This document shows, piece by piece, positions 6,862-13,465 of a stretch of DNA of 16,931 nt. Source of the DNA: Candidatus Nitrosopumilus sp. (GTDB taxonomy: Archaea > Thermoproteota > Nitrososphaeria > Nitrososphaerales > Nitrosopumilaceae); the NCBI GenBank assembly GCA_011055585.1, contig DRGT01000145.1, positions 1 to 16,931 on the forward strand. The letters run 5' to 3'. The notes beneath the pieces were generated by a model. The model saw only the letters and a list, made by a program, of their open reading frames with translations, did no database searches and had not been told where the DNA came from. Each line of letters begins with the position of its first letter. The stretch's first letter is position 1. Made by a program: the position numbers and the translations under genes.

Positions 6862-8125
6862 GTTAATTTTGATTGCAATTGTGATTTTGAGTTATTCGGT
6901 AACTAGCGCTGCAGGCCAAAACTATCAAGTTGAAACAGTTGCAGAGGGCTTGGAGGTTCCATGGGCAATTGCATTTTCACCAGATGGAAGAATCTTTGTT
7001 ACAGAGAGAATAGGTCAGCTTCGAGTAATAGAAAATGGTAATTTGAATCCAGAACCAATAAAGATTTTAGATGTTGGTGGAATTGAAGGTGGTCTTTTAG
7101 GAATTGCGTTAGATCCTAATTTTGAAGAAAATCATTACATCTATCTGTATTTCACTTACAATGATTTTTTTAGCACATTTAACAAACTTTCACGTTTTAC
7201 AGAATCTGACAACAAGCTTTCTGATGAAAAAGTTTTGTTAGATAAAATTCCTGGAGGTCCATTTCATGATGGCGGAAGAATAAAGTTTGGTCCCGATGGT
7301 ACATTATACATCACGACGGGAGAAGCTGGAAATTCAGGACTTGCACAAGACCTTGATTCACTTGGTGGAAAAATTCTTCGAATAAATTCTGATGGAACAA
7401 TTCCTGATGACAATCCATTTGATTCACCTGTGTATTCTTTTGGGCATAGAAATCCTCAAGGACTTGATTGGGATCCTGAAACTGGAAAACTTGTAATTTC
7501 AGAACACGGATCCAGAGCTCATGATGAAGTAAATGTTATCGAAGCTGGAAAAAATTATGGATGGCCTGACATTGTTGGCGATGAAGCAAAACCAGAATTA
7601 GTTTCTCCGTTGTTACACACGGGTGATGAAACATGGGCTCCATCTGGTGCAACATTTTACAATTCTGATAATATTCCCGAGTGGGAAAACATGTTCTTTA
7701 TTGGAACGCTTAGAGGAAATCATCTCAGAATGCTTGATTTGGATTTGAATTCAAATCAAGTTCTTTCAAGTAAAGCATTGTTTTTAGAATATGGTCGACT
7801 ACGAGATGCAAGTATGGGTCCTGATGGAAATCTCTACATTTTGACTAGCAATAGAGATGGACGAGGCTCGCCAGAACCAAATGATGATAGAATTTTACGG
7901 ATTGTACCTGTGAAAATTCCACAAATCGCATATTTTCCTCCACCACTAAAACAAATCAATGAAGGGGTTTCTCCTGATCACGTTACATGTACAGAAGGAT
8001 TAGAGCTTGTTTTGAAAAAATCAAATGGAATGCCAGCGTGTGTTAAACCAACAAGTGTTGAAAAACTTATTGCACGTGGTTGGGCAATCCATGTTTTACC
8101 AGATTATGATACCAACTTGAAATAA
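6854..8125 (+). CDS. Exported PQQ-type glucose/sorbosone dehydrogenase-like protein
   Basis: 423 residues from TTG 6854. The frame stays open to an ATG at 6803, but the TTG puts a clean signal peptide at the front (MFKLILIAIVILSYS, cleavage near residues 18-21) and overlaps the helicase stop by 8 nt. The body is a six-bladed beta-propeller of the soluble aldose dehydrogenase (GSDH) family: GLEVPWAIAFSPDGR at the start, GGPFHDGGRIKFGPDG with the likely catalytic His, LGGKILRINSDG, YSFGHRNPQGLDWDP with the conserved Arg, and YGWPDIVGD. Such enzymes oxidise sugars outside the cell using PQQ; whether this one binds PQQ is unproven. After the propeller comes a separate C-terminal module of about 50 residues with two Cys (CTEGLELVLKK, then PACVKP, then KLIARGWA). 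Confidence 0.88.
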   Translation: MFKLILIAIVILSYSVTSAAGQNYQVETVAEGLEVPWAIAFSPDGRIFVTERIGQLRVIENGNLNPEPIKILDVGGIEGGLLGIALDPNFEENHYIYLYFTYNDFFSTFNKLSRFTESDNKLSDEKVLLDKIPGGPFHDGGRIKFGPDGTLYITTGEAGNSGLAQDLDSLGGKILRINSDGTIPDDNPFDSPVYSFGHRNPQGLDWDPETGKLVISEHGSRAHDEVNVIEAGKNYGWPDIVGDEAKPELVSPLLHTGDETWAPSGATFYNSDNIPEWENMFFIGTLRGNHLRMLDLDLNSNQVLSSKALFLEYGRLRDASMGPDGNLYILTSNRDGRGSPEPNDDRILRIVPVKIPQIAYFPPPLKQINEGVSPDHVTCTEGLELVLKKSNGMPACVKPTSVEKLIARGWAIHVLPDYDTNLK

Positions 8126-8167
8126 AATCCCAATTGAGTTATTAGTAGCAATAAAATCAGCAAATCC

Positions 8168-8998
8168 ATGGACAAAGTAGCTCTTGTGACTGGAAGCTCT
8201 TCAGGAATTGGATTAGAAACTTCATTGGCATTAGCAAAAGACGGTTATAGAACTTTTGCCAGCATGAGAGATACTAGAAAAGCTATAGAATTACAAGAAG
8301 CTGCAAAAAAAGAAAACCTTTCCATTGATGTTATAGAACTTGATGTAGACAAGGAAGATTCTATTATATCAGCAGTGAAAAAGGTAATGTCTGAAGCTGG
8401 AAGAATTGACGTTCTTGTGAATAATGCAGGATATGGTCAGTTTGGATGCACCGAAGATGTTCCAATAGAGGATTTTAGAAAACAGTTTGAGACAAATTTC
8501 TTTAGTATTGTAAGAATCATTCAAGAAGTTGCACCAATTATGAGAAAGCAAGGTTCTGGTGTTATTGTTAACATTAGCTCAGTTGTCGGAAGGATGGGTC
8601 TTCCAGGTTCCCCAGCTTATATCAGTACAAAATTTGCATTAGAAGGTTTTTCAGAGTGTCTAAGATATGAGCTTGGTCAGTTTGGCGTTAAAACAACTAT
8701 GATAGAGCCAGGTGTTATCAAAACAAACTTTTTCAAATCAATGAAGATTCCAGAATCAAAAACGGATCCAAAATACAAGGAATTGTCTGACAAAATTCTT
8801 TCAGGTCTGAAAATGATGGTAGAGATGGGAACCGCTCCATCAGAGGTTGCTAATGTTGTGATAAAAGCAATTCACGACAAGGAAATTTTGCCAAGATATA
8901 CAGCCGGAACTGATGCTGCCATGTTTATGGAGGCAAAAAAGATGAAAACAGACATTGAATTTGAGAAATATATGGGAAAAGAGATATTCGGTGAGTGA
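8168..8998 (+). CDS. Short-chain dehydrogenase/reductase (classical SDR)
   Basis: 276 residues with a complete classical SDR set: nucleotide-binding TGSSSGIG at 8-15, NNAG at 85-88, catalytic Ser138 (VNISS), Tyr151 and Lys155 (YISTK), and the PG motif after strand 6 (IEPGVIKT). Arg34 shortly after strand 2 suggests NADP(H) preference. These enzymes oxidise or reduce hydroxyl/keto groups on lipids, sugars or xenobiotics; the substrate is not predictable here. The C-terminal region resembles subgroups annotated as ketoreductases or retinol/steroid-type dehydrogenases. The ATG at 8168 is 42 nt after the sugar dehydrogenase stop on the same strand, so the two may be co-transcribed, though a separate promoter is possible. 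Confidence 0.92.
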   Translation: MDKVALVTGSSSGIGLETSLALAKDGYRTFASMRDTRKAIELQEAAKKENLSIDVIELDVDKEDSIISAVKKVMSEAGRIDVLVNNAGYGQFGCTEDVPIEDFRKQFETNFFSIVRIIQEVAPIMRKQGSGVIVNISSVVGRMGLPGSPAYISTKFALEGFSECLRYELGQFGVKTTMIEPGVIKTNFFKSMKIPESKTDPKYKELSDKILSGLKMMVEMGTAPSEVANVVIKAIHDKEILPRYTAGTDAAMFMEAKKMKTDIEFEKYMGKEIFGE

Positions 8999-9083
8999 TC
9001 ATTTTGCACTACACTAGCTTCATATACAAATAATTTGCAGAATTTATCAAAGTCCACAATTTTAGGAGAAAAATGAACGTAAA

Positions 9084-10754
9084 ATGAAATGGAAAACACT
9101 AAAACACAACGGAATCTTGTTCCCACCAGCCTTTGAGTCGCAGGGAATTAAGATAAAAATCAAGGGCGAATCCGTTTCCTTGAATCTTGAACAAGAAGAA
9201 ATGATGTATCATTGGGCAAAGAAAAAGGACACGCCTTATGTTCAGGACAAGATGTTTCAGAAAAATTTCACAGCTGATTTTGCTAAAACTCTGAACTCTA
9301 AATTTAAGAATTTACAATATTCTGATATTGATTTTTCTCAAGCATACAAGCTTGTTGACAAAGAAGTGGATCAAAAAGCAATGATGGCAAAAGAGGAGAA
9401 GAAAAAGATTACAGCAAAAAGAAAGGAGCTCCGTGAGAAACTCAAAGAAGAATATGGCAAAGCAATCATAGATAGAAATGAGGTTGAGGTTGGAAACTAC
9501 ATGGCTGAACCACCTGGAATATTCATTGGACGTGGGGATCATCCAATGCGAGGAAAATGGAAGCCACGGGTAACAGCTAAAGATGTGACTTTGAATTTAG
9601 GAAAAGATTCCAAAGTTCCAAAAGGAAATTGGGGAAAAATTGTTCATGATCAAGAATCAATGTGGTTAGCAAGTTGGATGGATGAGCTTTCCCAGAAACG
9701 CAAGTATGTTTGGCTATCGGATTCTGCTGGGATCAAACAAGAACGGGACAAGGCAAAATATGACAAGGCAAAGAATCTTGCACAATCAATTGAGAAAATC
9801 AAAGACCGCATGGTCAAAGATATGAATTCTAAGGATAAGAAATTGAAAAAGATTGCAACAGCATGTTATTTGATTTATAGGACTGCAATGAGAGTGGGAG
9901 ATGAAAAGGATCCTGAAGAAGCAGATACGGTTGGTGCAACTACACTAAGAAAAGAACACATAGAACTTACTGGGAAAGAAATAAAGTTTGATTTTATAGG
10001 AAAAGATGCAGTTCGATGGCAAGAAACTATTCCAGCTGTTGGACATGACAAAACATTTCATGATAATTTGAAAGAACTAGTTTCAAACAAGAAAGATTCT
10101 GAAGATATTTTTGATAAAATTACCTCTAGACATGTAAATGAGTATTATTCTGAAATTGTGAAAGGGTTAACTGCAAAGGTGTTTAGAACCTATTTGGCTT
10201 CGAGCGTTGTTTCAGAACATCTTAGAAAGAATAATGTTCCAAAGAATAGTAGTCCTTCTGAAAAACTCTTTCATGCAAAACTAGCTAATCTTGAAGCTGC
10301 AAAAATGTGCAATCATAAAAGAACAATTCCAAAAAACTTTGAGGAAGGCCTTCAGAAAAAACGTGATACTCTAAAGAAGTTTGAACAGATAAAAGCTTCT
10401 GAAAAAGCGGAAGCAACTCTAAAAAAGGTTGAGGCTTCAAAGCCTAAAACTGACAAACAAAAACAGGCAAAAGAGAAAAGAATCAAGACATTAAATCAAA
10501 CAATCAAAAAACAGAAACAAAAACACAAGGAACGAGTTGAAAAGATAAGATTACAAGTTGATTTAGCTACAAAAACTCGCGATCATAATCTTGGTACATC
10601 TTTGCGAAACTACATAGATCCTCGCGTGTTTAAAGCTTGGACTGATGAGGTTGGGGCAGATTGGGAAAAATTGTATACTTCAGCACTTCAAAAGAAATTT
10701 CTATGGGTAAAATCAGAAAACGAGAGCTGGAAATCAGTTTCTCAATATTACTAA
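9084..10754 (+). CDS. topIB: Eukaryote-type DNA topoisomerase IB
   Basis: 556 residues. Type IB enzymes relax supercoils through a transient 3'-phosphotyrosine nick. All five catalytic residues of human TOP1 can be matched: Arg270 (TAMRVGDEK), Lys307 (FDFIGKDAVRW), Arg368 (TAKVFRTYLAS), His411 (CNHKRTIPK) and nucleophile Tyr510 (GTSLRNYIDPRV). The core fragment begins in the first 20 residues (KHNGILFPPAFE), so the long eukaryotic N-terminal domain is absent. Residues about 420-495 form a Lys-rich coiled-coil linker. Among archaea this enzyme is typical of Nitrososphaerota, which fixes the likely origin of the window. AGGAG at 9064-9068 precedes a four-codon ATG frame at 9073 whose TGA overlaps the gene's ATG. 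The stop interlocks with that of the convergent gene (CTAA at 10751-10754). Confidence 0.97.
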   Translation: MKWKTLKHNGILFPPAFESQGIKIKIKGESVSLNLEQEEMMYHWAKKKDTPYVQDKMFQKNFTADFAKTLNSKFKNLQYSDIDFSQAYKLVDKEVDQKAMMAKEEKKKITAKRKELREKLKEEYGKAIIDRNEVEVGNYMAEPPGIFIGRGDHPMRGKWKPRVTAKDVTLNLGKDSKVPKGNWGKIVHDQESMWLASWMDELSQKRKYVWLSDSAGIKQERDKAKYDKAKNLAQSIEKIKDRMVKDMNSKDKKLKKIATACYLIYRTAMRVGDEKDPEEADTVGATTLRKEHIELTGKEIKFDFIGKDAVRWQETIPAVGHDKTFHDNLKELVSNKKDSEDIFDKITSRHVNEYYSEIVKGLTAKVFRTYLASSVVSEHLRKNNVPKNSSPSEKLFHAKLANLEAAKMCNHKRTIPKNFEEGLQKKRDTLKKFEQIKASEKAEATLKKVEASKPKTDKQKQAKEKRIKTLNQTIKKQKQKHKERVEKIRLQVDLATKTRDHNLGTSLRNYIDPRVFKAWTDEVGADWEKLYTSALQKKFLWVKSENESWKSVSQYY

Positions 10755-10975
10755 ATCCAATCAAATTTTTTGGCTTCAGGTTTTGTAGATTCTGAACTTT
10801 CTTTTTCCATATTATTGGATTTAGATTCTACAATTTTTTTTGCAAGCTTTTCAACATGTTTTTTTGATTGTCTTTTTGCAAAAAAGTAACCAAGAAAAAA
10901 AGCTCCCAATGTTGTCCCAATTGCAATAATTCCTATAATCCCAGCAAGTTCATGTGAAGTCATATATGTAATCAT
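10751..10975 (-). CDS. Small single-helix membrane protein with charged cytoplasmic tail
   Basis: 74 residues from ATG 10975 (a second in-frame ATG at 10963 gives 70). One hydrophobic helix (LAGIIGIIAIGTTLGAFFLGYFF, about residues 10-32) is followed by a basic stretch AKRQSKKHVEKLAKK and a Lys/Glu/Ser-rich tail ending KKFDWI. The positive-inside rule puts the C-terminal tail in the cytoplasm. The Gly-rich helix could pack against other membrane proteins. No family is recognised. The stop codon shares bases with the topoisomerase stop, so both genes overlap tail to tail by 4 bp. The TATA-like element at 11006-11014 lies about 35 nt upstream and is almost symmetric, so it may also serve the tRNA gene on the other strand. 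Confidence 0.65.
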   Translation of the reverse strand: MITYMTSHELAGIIGIIAIGTTLGAFFLGYFFAKRQSKKHVEKLAKKIVESKSNNMEKESSESTKPEAKKFDWI

Positions 10976-11005
10976 AATCTTGGGTTATTTTTTTGATTAG
11001 AATCA

Positions 11006-11014
11006 TTTAATTTT
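11006..11014. promoter_or_regulatory. Near-symmetric TATA-like element between tRNA-Met and the small membrane protein gene
   Basis: TTTAATTTT reads as AAAATTAAA on the other strand. It is about 29 nt upstream of the mature tRNA 5' end and about 35 nt upstream of ATG 10975 on the minus strand, so it could drive both. Confidence 0.45.
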
Positions 11015-11038
11015 GCAAAATGGTGTGCGTAATTTTGT

Positions 11039-11114
11039 GCCGAAGTGGCTCAGCCTGGTCTAGAGTGATCGACTCATAATCGATAGGTCGTGGGGTCGAA
11101 GCCCACCTTCGGCA
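11039..11114 (+). tRNA. tRNA-Met (CAU), elongator type, no intron
   Basis: A 76-nt cloverleaf. Acceptor stem GCCGAAG pairs with CTTCGGC, then discriminator A (CCA not encoded). D arm GCTC/GAGT has GG in an 11-nt loop. The anticodon arm is ATCGA-CTCATAA-TCGAT with anticodon CAU, the variable loop AGGTC, and the T arm GTGGG/CCCAC with loop GTCGAAG. The anticodon stem lacks the three G-C pairs of initiator tRNA, and the acceptor and D arm resemble archaeal elongator tRNA-Met rather than tRNA-Ile2 (which is read after agmatidine modification of CAU). The T-loop has G at position 54 where T is nearly universal. Archaeal elongator tRNA-Met often carries an intron at 37/38; this one does not. Confidence 0.95.
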
Positions 11115-11183
11115 CTTTGAAAATCTGTATCAGCTTATTACTGACACATAGAGATAAAGCTCATTCACGCTCAAAATTGTGTA

Positions 11184-11678
11184 TTGGCTATAGAACAAGT
11201 ATCTAATCTTAATTCAGACATTGAACAATTAAGAGCTCAAACTCGTCAAGCAGAGGCTATTTTCAAAAAAATCGACGAGGTTATAAGACTCACACATGAG
11301 ATAGACCCAAAACAAAAAGAAAATCTCTTAAAATTTCTAAAACTATCAAAACAAAGAACACTCTCAGAGCTTGGATACTATAAAAATCATGTAGAGACCA
11401 TGAGAAAAATTTCTCCAAAAACTGCTGCAAGACTTGAAAAAATGTTAAATTTGTATGAACGAACTGGTAAAGTTCTCATGGATACAATCTCGTATCTGGA
11501 ACGAGTTGATATTACTAGAGTCAATCCTAAACAAATGATAGGGTTTGTGGATGAGCTCGAAAATGCATTAAAACGTCAAGCAGCACAATCAAAAAATTTA
11601 GAATCATTTTGTGATTTGATAAATGATTTTCTAAATGATGTAATGGAGTATTTTGAAAAAGATGAGAGAGTTGCCTAA
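11184..11678 (+). CDS. All-helical coiled-coil protein, function unknown
   Basis: 164 residues from TTG 11184, which is about 28 nt after AGATAAAG (11152-11159), a TATA-like element, so the message is probably leaderless. The protein is predicted helical throughout: an N-terminal coiled coil (NSDIEQLRAQTRQAEAIFKKI), a central bundle with repeated Lys/Leu heptads (ENLLKFLKLSKQRTLSELGYY), then RLEKMLNLYERTGKVL, and a C-terminal acidic helix NDFLNDVMEYFEKDE. It has one Cys, no signal peptide and no enzymatic motif. It could be a scaffold or a regulator of a larger complex, but I recognise no family. It starts 70 nt after the tRNA-Met gene on the same strand and is followed by a T-run at 11696-11702 that could end transcription. 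Confidence 0.78.
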   Translation: MAIEQVSNLNSDIEQLRAQTRQAEAIFKKIDEVIRLTHEIDPKQKENLLKFLKLSKQRTLSELGYYKNHVETMRKISPKTAARLEKMLNLYERTGKVLMDTISYLERVDITRVNPKQMIGFVDELENALKRQAAQSKNLESFCDLINDFLNDVMEYFEKDERVA

Positions 11679-11695
11679 TTTAGCACTTTATTGAG

Positions 11696-11702
11696 TTTTT
11701 TT
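11696..11702 (+). terminator. Oligo-T terminator after the coiled-coil gene
   Basis: Seven T residues follow the stop codon by about 18 nt. Archaeal RNA polymerase can terminate at T-runs without a hairpin, so this is a plausible terminator. Confidence 0.4.
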
Positions 11703-11766
11703 GCTTTGAATTATTCATATCTTCTTTTTACTATCTAGTCACTAGTCAAAATTTGCATTTTTATGA

Positions 11767-11838
11767 CTATTCATCTAAATCTTCATCATCTGATTCATGA
11801 GTACTTTTTGAGGGCCGACGAGGAATGAAGATCTTCAT
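11767..11838 (-). CDS. Possible 23-residue microprotein, basic head and acidic tail
   Basis: Reads MKIFIPRRPSKSTHESDDED and ends LDE before TAG. The clear split into a basic, Pro-containing front and an acidic tail is unlike random AT-rich translation. A TATA-like element may lie near TTAAATTC and GTATAATTTT on the minus strand, about 11846-11862, close to the right distance. It lies in an otherwise empty 285-base gap (11679-11963), where I see nothing else coding apart from a short upstream frame at 11884. Without comparison to relatives it cannot be separated from chance. Confidence 0.35.
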   Translation of the reverse strand: MKIFIPRRPSKSTHESDDEDLDE

Positions 11839-11963
11839 GAAAATTATACGATTTTGAATTTAATATTAACGTGTGTGTGCAGATTGAAAGGAACAGTTCA
11901 AAGATGGGATGAACGATGTGAAATCTCAGGAATTTGTTAATCATTAAAAAGGAAAACAAATCA

Positions 11964-12284
11964 ATGCACTTAATGACACAAACTCAACTAGCTGGTTCAG
12001 GCGGCTATGTCACAGCAGACATTACTGATGAGCAAAAGAAAAAAGCAGATCTTGGGGTTGGCAAGCTTTTCTTGATGCCACTTGGAAAAATTGATGAGTC
12101 CAAGATTTCAAACTATTTCTGCAAACAATGCAATTCAGAATTTTCTGAAGCTCCAAAACTAAAGATTGAAAACCCAAATGAGGAGCTTGGTCAGGGAATG
12201 ACATTACTTGTAATAGGTCAGTATCAATGCACAAAGTGTAATTCAGTAATTGGAGAATACAGGGAATTTTCTAAAAAAGAATAG
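11964..12284 (+). CDS. Zinc-ribbon protein, function unknown
   Basis: 106 residues from ATG 11964; the frame stays open to a TTG at 11934 and ATG 11973 is a third choice. I prefer 11964 because AAAAAGGAAAA, a weak purine-rich ribosome-binding stretch, lies just before it. Two CxxC knuckles (Cys53/Cys56 in FCKQCNSEF and Cys89/Cys92 in QCTKCNSVIGEY) with about 32 residues between them form a likely zinc-binding site. The N-terminal part contains GGYVTADITDEQKKKADLGV and a hydrophobic KLFLMPL segment. The knuckles resemble those of transcription or RNA-related ribbon proteins, but I cannot name the family; it looks lineage-specific. A TATA-like TTTAATATTA (11859-11868) suggests a leader of about 70 nt, unusual among the leaderless neighbours. 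Confidence 0.78.
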   Translation: MHLMTQTQLAGSGGYVTADITDEQKKKADLGVGKLFLMPLGKIDESKISNYFCKQCNSEFSEAPKLKIENPNEELGQGMTLLVIGQYQCTKCNSVIGEYREFSKKE

Positions 12285-12290
12285 CTGAAC

Positions 12291-12398
12291 TTAATTTGCT
12301 GAAACCTCTATAGGTTGTTCAAGTTCTTTCTGTTCTTCTTTTTGTTTCATTTTCATCAGGCACTCGCAAAGTAGCTCATATTCAAACTCATTACACAT
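12291..12398 (-). CDS. Possible 35-residue Cys-containing microprotein
   Basis: Begins MCNEFEYELLCECLMKMKQK and continues with a Glu/Lys/Gln-rich helix (EEQKELEQ) ending EVSAN. It would be a single amphipathic helix with three Cys (2, 11, 13), which could bind metal with a partner or dimerise. AAAATATAAAA at 12417-12427 (read on the minus strand) is about 24 nt upstream of the ATG, the spacing seen at real genes here. It ends 6 bp from the convergent zinc-ribbon gene, filling the gap neatly. Also upstream is a small inverted repeat CACC-AA-GGTG (12403-12412). I recognise no family. Confidence 0.5.
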   Translation of the reverse strand: MCNEFEYELLCECLMKMKQKEEQKELEQPIEVSAN

Positions 12399-12483
12399 AC
12401 ATCACCAAGGTGCCTCAAAATATAAAAAAAATCTAATAAAATTTTGTTAAGCAAAAGTGAATTCTGAATATTTATCGATCTAG

Positions 12484-12499
12484 CTTATTTATCTAAAAG
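12484..12499 (+). promoter_or_regulatory. TATA box of the exported protein gene
   Basis: CTTATTTATCTAAAAG is centred about 28 nt before TTG 12518, consistent with a leaderless transcript and with the TTG being the real start. Confidence 0.5.
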
Positions 12500-12517
12500 T
12501 GCGATTATAATACAGAG

Positions 12518-13246
12518 TTGGCTTCACTCAAACAATATCTTACTCTTGGTTTTTTCTCATTAATTTTACTCATCCCTCAAACAGCATTATCTCAACAAAT
12601 TGAGCCAGAATCATCTCCATTATTAGAATCAGGAATAATTTCTACAAAAAATAAGGATTACATGATTAGTAATGACTTTGATATTAGACAGTTCTTTTTT
12701 GGAAAAATTCTAAGAATGTCAGGTACTACAAGTGATGGAAATTTCTATTATGTGTATCATAGAATAATTGATGATGAAATTAGCTTAAGAGGGAAAATTT
12801 TTCTTGATGGAAAATTTGTACCTCTAGAATTTAACAAAATATCTAAACAGGTTGCAGAAGAGTCATCTACATCTGCAGAACAACCTGAGATGAAAATTCT
12901 TGTTCAACAGTCAGAACGAATCTATTGGGAGAAAAATTATGGTATTACAATTCGTGTCTTTGATGCAGAACTAAACAAATTTGATGATTTCAATCAAAAT
13001 TGGGGATATCTTTCTGACGTTGATGTATTGGTTGAAATAACTAATCCGGAAAATGAACCACTTACATCATTTAAAGGAAAAACTGATAGCAATGGAACTT
13101 TTGAGGCTGGCTTTTTAGTTTTTTATAAAACAATGAAAGGGGAATATGCTGTAAAGATTTCTGTTGGCTCTGAAAATAATCAAGCTACAAAAACACTTTC
13201 AATGTTTATTTTAGGAGATTTATCAGACAGTGGCAGCACTTCTTAA
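12518..13246 (+). CDS. Exported protein with Ig-like/MG2-like domain
   Basis: 242 residues from TTG 12518. A signal peptide is clear: MASLKQYLTLGFFSLILLIP with a cleavage site near ALSQ (about residue 25). A mixed strand region follows, including GKILRMSGTTSDGNFYYVY, then an acidic low-complexity linker (SKQVAEESSTSAEQPEMK, about residues 107-124). The C-terminal part is a beta domain of the extracellular Ig-like/macroglobulin type: ITIRVFDAELNKFDDF, VDVLVEITNPENEPL, KTDSNGTFEAGFLV and GEYAVKISVGSEN. Such domains occur in surface or adhesion proteins of Nitrososphaerota. No anchor helix follows, so the protein would be released or held through other surface proteins. No enzyme motif is visible; the exact role is unknown. 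Confidence 0.8.
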   Translation: MASLKQYLTLGFFSLILLIPQTALSQQIEPESSPLLESGIISTKNKDYMISNDFDIRQFFFGKILRMSGTTSDGNFYYVYHRIIDDEISLRGKIFLDGKFVPLEFNKISKQVAEESSTSAEQPEMKILVQQSERIYWEKNYGITIRVFDAELNKFDDFNQNWGYLSDVDVLVEITNPENEPLTSFKGKTDSNGTFEAGFLVFYKTMKGEYAVKISVGSENNQATKTLSMFILGDLSDSGSTS

Positions 13247-13292
13247 GCTTATTCTTATGCCAATCTAGCTTCAATATTGATTGTTTATTCAA

Positions 13293-13397
13293 AAAAACAG
13301 CATCATAATATTATCATTATTTTTTCCATACTGAAAGAATTAAGATTCATTAGAGTCTTGCCGCACAGATTGCAGTCCCTTGCCCGATGCTGTTTTT
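13293..13397. repeat. 12-bp perfect inverted repeat spanning the candidate RNA
   Basis: AAAAACAGCATC at 13293-13304 is the exact reverse complement of GATGCTGTTTTT at 13386-13397. The right arm lies inside the loop of the hairpin at 13355-13419, so if one transcript contains both, the pairings cross and would form a pseudoknot or two alternative states. Confidence 0.5.
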
Positions 13398-13426
13398 AGT
13401 TATCCCTGTGCGGAAGAACTTTTTTA
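13355..13426 (+). ncRNA. Candidate structured small RNA (long stem, T-run)
   Basis: CCGCACAG (13361-13368) pairs perfectly with CTGTGCGG (13406-13413). Past one bulged G the stem continues with GTCTT against AAGA and C (13355-13359 with 13414-13419, one bulged A), about 13 pairs in all. The loop of 37 nt contains a possible small hairpin (CAG..TC with GA..CTG). T6 follows at 13421-13425 and adjoining bases. The segment is much richer in G+C than the surrounding gap and has no open frame. It could be an independent small RNA or a strong terminator for the gene ending at 13246. It does not fit tRNA, SRP RNA, RNase P RNA or box C/D RNA. The strand is assigned from the T-run. Confidence 0.5.
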
Positions 13427-13465
13427 TTAAAATCTTATAATTAAAAATCATTAAACTAGAAAAGA

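Noticed and set aside
11735..11748. Tandem CTAGTCA repeat
   Set aside because: Only two copies of 7 bp in low-complexity sequence, with no relation to a gene start.
11884..11940. Resemblance of MKGTVQRWDE to the start of cold-shock-domain proteins
   Set aside because: Only about ten residues agree and the frame stops after 18 codons; no further cold-shock motif follows in any frame.
13401..13412. Complementarity of GTTATCCCTGTG to the conserved large-subunit rRNA peptidyl-transferase segment CACAGGGATAAC
   Set aside because: The match is to the eukaryotic form as remembered, and half of it is the hairpin stem itself; archaeal rRNA differs in this segment, so it is probably chance.
13355..13420. 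Reading the hairpin as a box H/ACA guide RNA
   Set aside because: The lower stem is good, but there is no convincing upper stem or ACA at the right distance, and the loop flanks do not form a split guide to a rRNA site that I can recall.
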